Made by a program: the position numbers and the translations under genes
Notes under the pieces: generated by a model
The model's input: the letters and a program-made list of their open reading frames with translations, nothing else
Databases searched by the model: none
What the model was told of the DNA's origin: nothing
Source: Leptospira vanthielii serovar Holland str. Waz Holland = ATCC 700522
Lineage (GTDB): Bacteria; Spirochaetota; Leptospiria; Leptospirales; Leptospiraceae
DNA length: 64,000 nucleotides
Reading direction: 5' to 3'
Assembly: GCF_000332455.1 (NCBI RefSeq)
Contig: NZ_AOGY02000077.1
Location: 1-64,000, forward strand
Shown here: piece after piece, positions 54,369 to 63,098 of the stretch
Numbering within the stretch: the stretch's first letter is position 1
How the letters are laid out: the number at the start of each line of letters is the position of its first letter

Positions 54369-56144
54369 ATGATCAAACAAGGTAAAAACCCAAATCAAAA
54401 ATCCTCTGGATTTATGGTATCTTATCTACTCATCACCAATTTGGATCCTTTTATTTTTTTTACAGGGATGTTCCTTCTCTTTGGTCTGGAGAATTTTGAA
54501 TCGATTCTAAAAATATTAGTTTATCTAGCTCCACCGATCATTGGACTCCATGCCGTTTTATTCTTTTTTAAAAATCTGAAATTTCGAAAACAGATGAGGC
54601 GTGCTGAAGGAATCATATACACAGAAAAAGAGTTAAACTTCATTCGAGGATTTTCAAAATCGGGAGCTTTGAATATTTTATCTACCAATGTGGGTGGACC
54701 AATTTTGACCATGCTCCTTGCTTATCATTATGGTTTGGTAAAATCTTACGGTGAGGTTGTGTTTTTTAGCATTCTTGGAATTATACTCGCGATGGCAATT
54801 TCTTCTATATTTTATGTGTTTACTGAAAAGAAACTTTATGAAGTTTATCATCAATTACATTTGCCACCGCTTAGTTTGTTTGCTAATTTACTATTTTCTA
54901 TTTTTTCCACATTTGTGATTGGATACTTTATATTTGCTTTTTATGTTTACTCTCAGTTTCGGTCACAAGTAGATCAAAATCATTTAGAGACCATTTGTAT
55001 TGGATTAACTTTTTTTATCCTTTCTATGATTACATTTTTATTCTTTGTTATTTGGAAACTAACAGGAAATACATCTGCAACTATTCGTGAAGTTTCTACT
55101 ATGTTAAAAGCGTTTTCAGATGGTGACTTACGTTCTGATACAAAAACAACGCAAACACGAAATGAAATTGGATTGATTTCCGATTATTTAAATGATGCAA
55201 AAATAAAGTTAAATCGATTGATTACATCCATTATCAATCATTCGATAAAAATTGAGGAAGAAGCTAAAAATTTAGAAATTTTGTCTGGAGATTCTGCTGA
55301 ACATTCGCAAATCCAGGCAGCTTCCTTAGAGGAAGTTGCGGCCGCATTGGAAGAAAATGGATCATCTATCAATGGGATTTATTCAGATGCATTGGAGCAA
55401 AAAAAACTAACTGCATCCACAAATGAATCCATAATCAGTCTTTTTACTTTGTCATCGAGTCTAAAAGAAATTTCATTACATGCGAAAGAAAAAGCAGATT
55501 CAGTAGAAACTGAGGTAACAAAAAGTGCGAAATCGATTATCACCACCATTGAGAGTATTGAAGAAGTAGATAAAAATGCGATTGAAATTGGAAAAATTTT
55601 AATAATCATCAAAGAAATTTCCGAACAAGTCAACTTACTTGCGTTAAATGCCTCTATTGAGGCGGCGAGAGCCGGGGATATGGGAAGGGGATTTGCAGTT
55701 GTTGCTTCCGAGGTGGGAAAGTTGGCAGAAAGGACAGCATCTTCTACAAAAACAATTTCAGAGTTGATCAAACGAGTATCGGCATCAACCACTCTCTCCG
55801 TAGAATCAGTGAAGTCGGCAAATGAAACTTTTAAATATTTATCAGAGAGTGTTATCGAAATTATCAACAGTATTGATAAAGTTAACCAGGCGAATCTGGA
55901 ACAAATTGCCGAAGTAGAAGAAATTCGCAAACAATCAGAAAATATTGTAGATCGGTCTAGTTCTGTTTCCGCTGCCACGGAAGAACAAAAAAAAGTGAAT
56001 GAAGAAATGGGATCATCCGTACATCATCTAGCAAATGATACTGCGAAGTTATCATTGATGTCGGAAAAAACTGCCAAATCTTCAGCGGAGTTAAATTCCT
56101 TGATTTTAGAGTTAAATCGCGAATTATCGTTATTTAAACTTTAA
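54369..56144 (+). CDS. Methyl-accepting chemotaxis protein, multi-pass membrane sensor
   Basis: 591 residues. About six membrane helices in the first ~230, then a HAMP-like linker, then a long coiled coil. The hairpin tip [20 protein letters not shown] followed by [22 protein letters not shown] lies near 412-465. Similar plan to the receptor at 9276 but with a longer membrane part and a clear HAMP ([18 protein letters not shown]). It shares a likely transcript with the next small gene (2-base gap). Confidence 0.9.
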   Translation: MIKQGKNPNQKSSGFMVSYLLITNLDPFIFFTGMFLLFGLENFESILKILVYLAPPIIGLHAVLFFFKNLKFRKQMRRAEGIIYTEKELNFIRGFSKSGALNILSTNVGGPILTMLLAYHYGLVKSYGEVVFFSILGIILAMAISSIFYVFTEKKLYEVYHQLHLPPLSLFANLLFSIFSTFVIGYFIFAFYVYSQFRSQVDQNHLETICIGLTFFILSMITFLFFVIWKLTGNTSATIREVSTMLKAFSDGDLRSDTKTTQTRNEIGLISDYLNDAKIKLNRLITSIINHSIKIEEEAKNLEILSGDSAEHSQIQAASLEEVAAALEENGSSINGIYSDALEQKKLTASTNESIISLFTLSSSLKEISLHAKEKADSVETEVTKSAKSIITTIESIEEVDKNAIEIGKILIIIKEISEQVNLLALNASIEAARAGDMGRGFAVVASEVGKLAERTASSTKTISELIKRVSASTTLSVESVKSANETFKYLSESVIEIINSIDKVNQANLEQIAEVEEIRKQSENIVDRSSSVSAATEEQKKVNEEMGSSVHHLANDTAKLSLMSEKTAKSSAELNSLILELNRELSLFKL

Positions 56145-56146
56145 TT

Positions 56147-56467
56147 ATGATTAGTGCGACTTTTATCTTTAAACAAAAAAAATCTGATTCAGAATTCGAA
56201 ACTTTGGATTCTTCAATTGAATCGTATGTAGAAAGTCACCCCGAATATTTGGGAAAGGATAGTTGGGTCAATTTAGAAAAGGGGACTATGGCGGTTGTTT
56301 ATTATTTTCAAACATACCTTGGCCTCGAATCGCTGAAGACTTTTTCTGATCATACCTTGGCAAAGTTCCAATATTCTAAATGGTATGAGGGGTATCAAGT
56401 GATCATTTCTGAAGTTACCAATTGTTATGGTGATGGAAAAATCGAACACGTAACCAATGGGAAATAA
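56147..56467 (+). CDS. Small protein with ABM-like (dimeric alpha+beta barrel) pattern
   Basis: 106 residues, soluble. The pattern (SATFIFKQKKSDSEFETLDS, KGTMAVVYYFQTYLGLESLK, FSDHTLAKFQYSKWYEGYQV) fits the dimeric ferredoxin-like barrel of antibiotic biosynthesis monooxygenases, but without clear active-site residues. Two bases after the chemoreceptor stop, so probably co-transcribed and perhaps a sensory accessory. Confidence 0.5.
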   Translation: MISATFIFKQKKSDSEFETLDSSIESYVESHPEYLGKDSWVNLEKGTMAVVYYFQTYLGLESLKTFSDHTLAKFQYSKWYEGYQVIISEVTNCYGDGKIEHVTNGK

Positions 56468-56513
56468 TAGAATCTAAATGGTACTAAGTTTTTTATTATT
56501 TATTTGATTATGG

Positions 56514-57846
56514 TTATTTCTGTTTCTTAAGAATTTCGTTGTAAGTATTTAATAAATTTTCAATGTAAAAGGGTTTTCCTATAAATCCATCCATACCTAC
56601 TTCAAAACATTTTTCTTTATGTTCGGTAAGGACATGAGCTGTAACGGCTAAAATAATTGTTTTTTCTATTTTTTTTTTCTAGTTCTCTGATTTTTAATAT
56701 GGCTTCAAATCCATCCATCACTGGCATTTCACAGTCCATAAGTATCAGATCGTATTTGTTCTCTTGAAAGAGACTCACCGCAACTTCTCCATTTTCTGCT
56801 ACGTCAAAATTTATATTGTATTTTCTTAAAAGCCCACCAATTACTTTTTGATTTAATACATTATTCTCAACGATCAAAAACTTCTGGTTGGAAAATATAG
56901 AATCAATAGAATCTGATTGTAATGATTGTTGTGGGAATACCTTATCTATGTTATGTGATTCTTTGTTTTCGTAAGGTAAGTTACACCAAAACAAACTTCC
57001 TTTGTTTAGTTGGCTATCCACTCCGATGGTTCCACCTAGTAAAGATACTAAACGTTCTGAAATGGCAAAACCCAGTCCCGTTCCTCCGTATTTACGTGAC
57101 GTAGATGTATCTGCTTGTGAAAACTTATGGAAAATAAATTGAATATTTTCGTTAGTGATACCAATTCATGTATCTTCTACCTCAATCCGAATCCATTCCT
57201 TTTCTTTTTTAAGTCGAAGTATAACAAAACCTTTTTCTGTAAATTTAATGGCATTTCCAAGTAGATTGAAAATGATTTGGCGAATTCTGCTTGGATCGGA
57301 ATCAATAAATTGTGGAACTTTCGGATCAATCTCAAGTTTTAACTGAATGGATTTTGAATTGGACTCGACGGATAATAGATCAAAGATTTCGGTTACTGTA
57401 TCACGGATATCGAACTTGACTTTTTCGATATTCATCTTTCCTGCTTCCATTTTTGAAAAATCAAGTATATCATTTAGAATGATTAACAAGGATTTTCCAG
57501 CAGATGCAATGGACTTTACAAGAGATTCTTGTTCAGCATCTAAGTTTGTTTTAAATAGGATTTGTGTGAGTCCAATCACTCCGTTTAGAGGTGTTCGAAT
57601 TTCATGACTCATGGATGCTAAAAATTCCGACTTCGCTCGGTTTGCAATTTCGGCGGAATTTTTTGCTCGTTCGAGTTCTTTTTGAATTTCTTTTGTTAAT
57701 CCAATATCTGTGGAAATACCACAAAGTGCATAAATCTCTCCTGTTTGATTTCTCAAAGGGATTTTTACAGTAAGAAACGAATATGTTTTTCCATCGGAAC
57801 GATTGTGGATTTCTTCCTCTGCATGGAGTGGTTTTAAATAAGCTTT
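56514..57846 (-). pseudogene. Decayed hybrid histidine kinase
   Basis: From the right end: a PAS remnant (DGKTYSFLTVKIPLRNQTGE), the HisKA box FLASMSHEIRTPLNGVIGLT, the N box IIFNLLGNAIKFTEKG, then at 57164-57166 a TGA replaces the Gly codon of the DTGIGI box (reads D-T-stop-I-G-I). The frame continues with KYGGTGLGFAISERLVSLLG (GLGF instead of GLGL) and a receiver domain with phospho-accepting Asp in YDLILMDCEMPVMDGFEAIL. A ten-A run near 56670-56680 shifts the frame; nine A would restore IEKTIILAVTAHV to a normal end. Upstream, the gene is cut by a TAG, so the N terminus is missing. Not functional as read. Confidence 0.8.
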
Positions 57847-57853
57847 TCTCTAT

Positions 57854-58522
57854 TTAATTTTTCCCTTCCATGTAGGCTTGTAATTCCTGTTGTAATCCTT
57901 CCGGAAGACTCAAACCCCTTGCTCTGATTCTTTCGTTGTATTTGTTGAAAGACATTCTATGTTGGTTGGTATTGAGATATCCTTCCAATGCTTCAGCGGC
58001 CCAAGACATAATTTCTTTTACGAAGTCGTGATTTTCTTCCAGTTGATCACAAAAGGGAATAAACAGTGGGCGATTGACCGGCCTTCCGATATTTCTATAA
58101 AATAATAAACAATATAATGTCTCATCCCCAAGAACGGATTCGGTTCTGATTTTTTCTTCAACATATTTCAAATTGATTGTATCCAAATAATCGATGTTAA
58201 ACGTTTCTGGGGCCAATCGTTTGGAAACAAATTTAGAAATTTCCGCTTTTACAAAAGACAAATTTGTACAATGATCTGGGCAACAACTTTGGTCTTTGTG
58301 TAAATCACATTCCAAAAGCAAAATACAATCAACATCGGAAGTTGGATCAACAATCCCAAAGTTGATGGATCCCAAAAGTTCTAAAGCAACTTCATATCCT
58401 TTGCGTGACAATTCCTGGGTAGCGAGTCGAAACGCCTGCATCCTTTTTAGGGCATATTTGGTATCATAATTTCGATATTTATTTTTTAGGACAAGATACC
58501 GTTCGACGATGTTTTTTGACAT
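57854..58522 (-). CDS. Nucleotidyltransferase-fold protein
   Basis: 222 residues. LLGSINFGIVDPTSDVDCIL L is the GS...DxD nucleotide-binding motif of the pol beta/minimal nucleotidyltransferase superfamily, with the third acidic residue in FNIDYLDTI. Cys-rich loop CDLHKDQSCCPDHC between them could bind a metal. Substrate unknown. Its first codons overlap the open frame of the divergent neighbour. Confidence 0.7.
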   Translation of the reverse strand: MSKNIVERYLVLKNKYRNYDTKYALKRMQAFRLATQELSRKGYEVALELLGSINFGIVDPTSDVDCILLLECDLHKDQSCCPDHCTNLSFVKAEISKFVSKRLAPETFNIDYLDTINLKYVEEKIRTESVLGDETLYCLLFYRNIGRPVNRPLFIPFCDQLEENHDFVKEIMSWAAEALEGYLNTNQHRMSFNKYNERIRARGLSLPEGLQQELQAYMEGKN

Positions 58523-58700
58523 AGGAGATCCAGATCTACTGATGGATTGCCTTACAGTGAACGCCAGTCATTCGAATTATACAACCCCTTTTGGTTGTTG
58601 GATTTTGATTTTTCGCCGATACTTAAAATCAGGGAACTTAGGCAAACGTATGAAGCAGGATAGGACCCTGGAAAATTTGGGAATGGACGAGAGAGAGAAG

Positions 58701-60728
58701 ATGGAAAGTGGCTTTCTATGGAAGCTGGAGGGGTTCTGCAATCTGGTTGTTTTGTTCTCTTTGTTCAGCGGCTTCGGGGGTATTTGGGCCGGTGAAGAGG
58801 ACAGGCGAAACTCGTTGTCCGGACTTTATCTATCTCCTTTACAGGTAATATCCACAGAAGAAATCCAAACATTGGATTCAGAAAAAAGAATTCCGATCGA
58901 TGAAGATTCGGGAATTGCCCTTCGCGAAGAGCCAAAACCTGTAGATCCGAACGCTCAGGATGTTCCCGTAGCGCCAGGAGCCGATACCCCTGCTGAGACT
59001 TCTGTCGTAGATACAGGGCCAAAAAGTTTAGAAACTAAGATCCGTGAGGCGGAAGGCCTTCTCAAACGATATTATAGTCAGTTCATTGAAGAAAAACGAA
59101 TTTGGGAAGATCGAGAGAAAGGAAATGTTTATAACTCTCGAACGGAAATGAATGATATCCGTCTTTTATTATGGCAAAGTACTCATAAGAATTCTGAAAC
59201 TTATATAGTTCGAGATTCACCACTATTATACCAATTACACATAAGGCTTGCTCGGTTGTATGTTGAGTCGGATAAGTATGCACCTGCCTTACGTCATTAT
59301 CTCGCTGCGTTTCGATACCATCCTTTAGAAATGACGGAAGAAGGATTTCGAAATGGAGATTGGCAAAAAGAAGATGTATTGGGATATGATGCGGCTTCTG
59401 CAAAAGAACATGATCGTTTGTTTGATGAATGGAAACAGTCTGAACAAAAACTAAAAAAAACAAAAGATGAAATTCATCTCAAAGAAAGTAACTGGATTCG
59501 AGAAGGAAAAAGTTTATCAGATTTAATTCCCCAATCGAAACTTTGGAAAGAAGAAGTTCGGCTTGCGGAAGAAAATAGAAAACAAACGAAACAGAAGTAT
59601 GATGAATCTGTGAACCAGCGATATTTGGCCTATCTCAACAAACGAAAACAAGTGGAATCGAGAGATCTGTATGCATTTGCCAATGTAGTTCGGAAATTAG
59701 AAGATGATAACAAGGAACGCCTAAAGATTGTTAATAAACTAGGTACTGCGGGAAAGGGAATTTATGTTTTATTTGATTACAAGAGGAACACGGATTTTTT
59801 CGCTTACGAACTCATTTTGGAAAGAGCTTACCGGTTGTGGAATGAAAATCCTTTGGTGCTTACCGATATCGCGGAACAATACAGACAAGACGGTAAAAAA
59901 GAGAGAGCCTCAGACTTTTATGAAAAGGGATTAGGTGAACTTTTAAAAGTAAAAACCCCATCACAAGAAGAACAAGAAAGAATCATCAAATCCAATCTTC
60001 GTTTGGCTACCATTAATGCAGACTTAAAACGTAATATCCTCGCAGGGCAATACTACGAAAAGTATTTTAACTTATCTCCTGATTCTGCTGAAAAAACCAG
60101 AGTTTCCTATGAAATTGGCGTTTTTTTCAATTCACAAATTGGGGATCCCGATCGTGCGGTTCCTTTTTTAGAGTATTGGTTAGAAAGAAATAGTAAGGAC
60201 TGGAATCCTTCCTTAGATACGGATACTGGACAAACGGAACTTGAATCCATAGCCTATTATTATCTGAGCAAAAAAGATAAAAAACACAAACGAAATGAAT
60301 TAGAACGTAATAAACTTAATATCTCTTTTGCTCAGTGGAAGAGGTTAGATGAAAAAATGATCCTTGCTGAAAAAGAACTGAAAGATTTGATCGAGAAAAA
60401 ACAGAATCTAAAAAAAGATCTTATGGTGACAACCCTTGATGAAATTCTTTCGCAATACCGATTGATTGATTTAAAAATTGAAGACCAGGAAGCTGTCATT
60501 CGTGTATTAGAAACCAAAAGAAATAAAATTCCATTAATTAAGATTCTATTTCGATCGGGTGTATTGGCTGAAGAATCGAGAGACTTTGTGAAAGCAAAAG
60601 AGTTTTATGAGTTAATCATCAAAGAAGGTGGAGAAACCGACATTCGAGTGGCTCTGAAAGAATTAGAGCGAGTTAGGAGAATTTTAGAAACTGGAAATAT
60701 CCAACCGCCAATTAACGAGAGTATTTGA
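58701..60728 (+). CDS. Secreted TPR/coiled-coil protein, hypothetical
   Basis: About 675 residues from ATG 58701, preceded by GAGAGAGAG; the open frame extends upstream to 58509, with other in-frame ATG at 58650 and 58683. The signal peptide (LVVLFSLFSGFGGIWA) is best placed after 58701. An acidic, low-complexity linker (~50-105) is followed by TPR-like helices and a long coiled coil (QSEQKLKKTKDEIHLKESN). Another TPR-like segment is near the end (FRSGVLAEESRDFVKAKEFY). Periplasmic scaffold by inference. 3' end overlaps the convergent lipoprotein gene by 17 bases. Confidence 0.65.
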   Translation: MESGFLWKLEGFCNLVVLFSLFSGFGGIWAGEEDRRNSLSGLYLSPLQVISTEEIQTLDSEKRIPIDEDSGIALREEPKPVDPNAQDVPVAPGADTPAETSVVDTGPKSLETKIREAEGLLKRYYSQFIEEKRIWEDREKGNVYNSRTEMNDIRLLLWQSTHKNSETYIVRDSPLLYQLHIRLARLYVESDKYAPALRHYLAAFRYHPLEMTEEGFRNGDWQKEDVLGYDAASAKEHDRLFDEWKQSEQKLKKTKDEIHLKESNWIREGKSLSDLIPQSKLWKEEVRLAEENRKQTKQKYDESVNQRYLAYLNKRKQVESRDLYAFANVVRKLEDDNKERLKIVNKLGTAGKGIYVLFDYKRNTDFFAYELILERAYRLWNENPLVLTDIAEQYRQDGKKERASDFYEKGLGELLKVKTPSQEEQERIIKSNLRLATINADLKRNILAGQYYEKYFNLSPDSAEKTRVSYEIGVFFNSQIGDPDRAVPFLEYWLERNSKDWNPSLDTDTGQTELESIAYYYLSKKDKKHKRNELERNKLNISFAQWKRLDEKMILAEKELKDLIEKKQNLKKDLMVTTLDEILSQYRLIDLKIEDQEAVIRVLETKRNKIPLIKILFRSGVLAEESRDFVKAKEFYELIIKEGGETDIRVALKELERVRRILETGNIQPPINESI

Positions 60729-61254
60729 TAATTTCATCGGTCTGATCACCAGCCAACTCTTGTTCTAAGTTTTCTTGCGTATAACCCTCGTCAGGCAACA
60801 CACGAAATTTCACCTCATCCACAGTGTCCCCTTCATGAACAATTTTAATCAAATACTCGCCAGTTCGTAATAGAGAAAATTCATCTCTGATCGCAAGCGA
60901 ATCTGGTTCCACTCGTTTCTTTTTGATATCAATTTCCACGAAGTCCAATTCATAACGATTGAGAGAGATATAGAAGTCGGTTTCTAAACCGGGACTTCTG
61001 GAAAACTGATAGACATAGTGAATGGTATCAGTGGGAGAAAAGATCAGATCATCCCGCATCATTTTATAGTCTGTGATGGTTTGGATGTGTTTTTCTAAAA
61101 TGTCCATTTCTTCCATCTTTGTAGTGGTCCAACCAAACTCACCTTTGGGAACTCCGCATTGGATGAGAGTGAGTGTAAAAAGGATAGGTAGGAATGGAAA
61201 AATATGTTTGGAAAAATTCCGAATGAGGGGACTAACCATCGAATTCTGTCTCAT
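60712..61254 (-). CDS. Hypothetical lipoprotein at the end of the poly-gamma-glutamate operon
   Basis: 180 residues. Signal peptide ending LTLIQC, a spirochaetal lipobox with Cys33 (upstream Met codons may be the real start, MVSPLIRN). The body is beta-rich and unassigned. It is the last gene after pgsB-pgsC-pgsW-small membrane protein on the minus strand (53-base gap), so it may be part of polymer export or anchoring. Overlaps the TPR gene from the other side. Confidence 0.6.
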   Translation of the reverse strand: MRQNSMVSPLIRNFSKHIFPFLPILFTLTLIQCGVPKGEFGWTTTKMEEMDILEKHIQTITDYKMMRDDLIFSPTDTIHYVYQFSRSPGLETDFYISLNRYELDFVEIDIKKKRVEPDSLAIRDEFSLLRTGEYLIKIVHEGDTVDEVKFRVLPDEGYTQENLEQELAGDQTDEIIKYSR

Positions 61255-61307
61255 CTTAGTTTGATTTTCGACAGAATTTCGAATTCGCCTGGTAGGAAAT
61301 CGAAACT

Positions 61308-61496
61308 TTAATCTATAATTTTTCCACGGTCAGAGATGTCCTTCTCTTTGGATTTTGTCCATTCTGGATTTTTTGGTTGTCCTTCCCTTTGTCTGTTTCC
61401 CAGTTCTTCGGCAATTTTCGCCGGCAAAATCAAGATTCGGCTCACCCAACGCAAGATCAAAAAAAGAAGAATCGAAAGGACTATGATTTTTGCCAT
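61308..61496 (-). CDS. Small single-span membrane protein in the pgs operon
   Basis: 62 residues from ATG 61496, preceded by GTGAGG. N-terminal membrane segment MAKIIVLSILLFLILRWVSR, then a charged tail (RQREGQPKNPEWTKSKEKDI). A longer open frame to 61748 overlaps pgsW and has no supporting site, so I use the short form. Starts 7 bases after pgsW ends. Likely an accessory to polymer synthesis; unrecognised family. Confidence 0.6.
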   Translation of the reverse strand: MAKIIVLSILLFLILRWVSRILILPAKIAEELGNRQREGQPKNPEWTKSKEKDISDRGKIID

Positions 61497-61503
61497 ACAA
61501 ACC

Positions 61504-62637
61504 TCACCTGGCCCGAAGGGATTTGGGAAGGTGGCGGTCTTCCTGGTTTTCGCCCCAACCGAGCCTCGTAACACCATACAATCCGACGAGGAGAAAAAGG
61601 AAAACGGAAAGATAGAGTATGGGACTGTATTCTTCTGAATAAAAAACCCGACCTTCTCCTGGTTTCGGAACTTTTTTGGGTGTTTGGGGTAGGCCAAATT
61701 TCCTGGCAAGTGATTCAATTTGGATGAAGTTGATGACGGGAACTTCACGTTCTAAGAAAGATTTGATTACCGAATTGGGAACATGAACTTCTTCTGGTAA
61801 GTCGGTGATAAGGCCATTTTTGAAAACTTGTTTTCCTAAGTTAGTTCCTAGTATTGTTGTACCGCCGCCTACATTCACAAATAGTTTGATTGGTTTTCCA
61901 CCGGATAACTCATCATACAATTTCAATCGTTTTTCAATGGAGTCATCAAAGTGAAGGGGATCCAATAGTTTTATATGATTTCTTTGTAAAGCACGACCTA
62001 GAAGATCCTTACCCTCCTTGGAGATTCCCATGGCTTTGTCTTGAATTCCCCCAAGAGACGCATAACTAGACTTAAACGAAAAAATACCTGATTCTACAAG
62101 TTCTCTTTCCATATCCAACCAAAGCATTTGTGGATGGTTGGCACCAAATTGTGATGCGGAAGCACTGGATATAATGATTGGTTTGAGTTTTAAGGTATCT
62201 AACGCTGCAAATAAACAGATATTGAGAGCAGGAAAAGATCCTGATACGGCCACTGCCACCGTATCACCTTCTTCCAATTTTGCTTTTTTTAGAAATTGGA
62301 TCATAACGGCTGCAAAGTTTGGATTGATGGATGTTTGTTTCGCTGATAGTGAACCACTATTGCTTGTAACGGGTGTTAGAAATTCTCCGATGAATCCAGA
62401 ATTGGTTGGATCTAATTCTTTATAATCTGGTTTTTTATGTTTTAGAAGTTCGGGTTTTAAAATTTGGAATCCACGTTCGGCAAGTTTTGCGGCATGGAGT
62501 TTTTTTTTGAAATAGGATTGTTCCTTTTTTACCTTACAAGTTTCGATTAACAAAAGACCTAAGATTCCTAAAATTGCTAATAGAAAAAGTGCGATCCGAG
62601 AATGTTTCCACGGCGACCAATAAATTTTAGTCATCAT
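61504..62637 (-). CDS. Poly-gamma-glutamate system protein PgsW-like
   Basis: 377 residues. N-terminal membrane anchor (IALFLLAILGILGLLLIETC), a central globular domain with GDTVAVAVSGSFPALNICLF, IIISSASASQFGANHPQMLW and FVNVGGGTTILGTNLGKQVF, and a C-terminal membrane helix near 340-360. The layout matches the TIGR04332 family seen beside pgsB/pgsC. Exact role is not established; the gene set implies help in export or anchoring of the polymer. 4-base overlap with pgsC. Confidence 0.75.
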   Translation of the reverse strand: MMTKIYWSPWKHSRIALFLLAILGILGLLLIETCKVKKEQSYFKKKLHAAKLAERGFQILKPELLKHKKPDYKELDPTNSGFIGEFLTPVTSNSGSLSAKQTSINPNFAAVMIQFLKKAKLEEGDTVAVAVSGSFPALNICLFAALDTLKLKPIIISSASASQFGANHPQMLWLDMERELVESGIFSFKSSYASLGGIQDKAMGISKEGKDLLGRALQRNHIKLLDPLHFDDSIEKRLKLYDELSGGKPIKLFVNVGGGTTILGTNLGKQVFKNGLITDLPEEVHVPNSVIKSFLEREVPVINFIQIESLARKFGLPQTPKKVPKPGEGRVFYSEEYSPILYLSVFLFLLVGLYGVTRLGWGENQEDRHLPKSLRAR

Positions 62638-63098
62638 AATGTTTCTAACTCTGTACCCAAGATGAAAATCAGAAGAATTTTTACAAATATAGCGGCAAGG
62701 ATAAGCACAGATGTTGTTTCTAATACACCTTGTCTTTCATACCAAACAGCGATCAGACCTGGAATGATAAATCCTATTCCTCTTACTTCTGAAAGATAAG
62801 AAATATCTATATCTGGAAGAATTTGGTAATTGAGAAGGTATCCGAAAAAATAACCGAATAACAAAATAAAGACGATTTTTCTTTTTCCAAAAATAAGTAA
62901 AAAATTAGATAATAGTTCTACACAAATATAGGAAAGTAATGCTATCAGAAAGGTGAGAGCAATGTTCTTGGGATTATTTAACGATAGAGCTAAATATCCC
63001 GGCACAACGAGCCCAGTTCCAAGAATACCAAACAATTCCGAAAATACTAAACTAACAACAAGACTCAGTCCGATAGAAAGTGGAAGAATTTCATTCAT
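62634..63098 (-). CDS. pgsC: Poly-gamma-glutamate biosynthesis protein PgsC/CapC
   Basis: 154 residues, the usual length, with about four to five membrane helices. Landmarks: ELFGILGTGLVVPGYLALSL near the N terminus and SEVRGIGFIIPGLIAVWYER in the second half, both conserved in PgsC/CapC. It is the membrane partner of the ligase PgsB, needed for polymer synthesis. Overlaps pgsB by 8 bases and pgsW by 4. Confidence 0.88.
   Translation of the reverse strand: MNEILPLSIGLSLVVSLVFSELFGILGTGLVVPGYLALSLNNPKNIALTFLIALLSYICVELLSNFLLIFGKRKIVFILLFGYFFGYLLNYQILPDIDISYLSEVRGIGFIIPGLIAVWYERQGVLETTSVLILAAIFVKILLIFILGTELETL

Noticed and set aside
58509..58700. N-terminal 64 codons of the TPR protein open frame
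   Set aside because: They overlap the divergent nucleotidyltransferase start and place the signal peptide too far inside; a later ATG fits better.
61308..61748. Long form (146 codons) of the small membrane gene
   Set aside because: The first 84 codons lie inside pgsW in another frame; the ATG at 61496 has a ribosome binding site and a sensible membrane segment.
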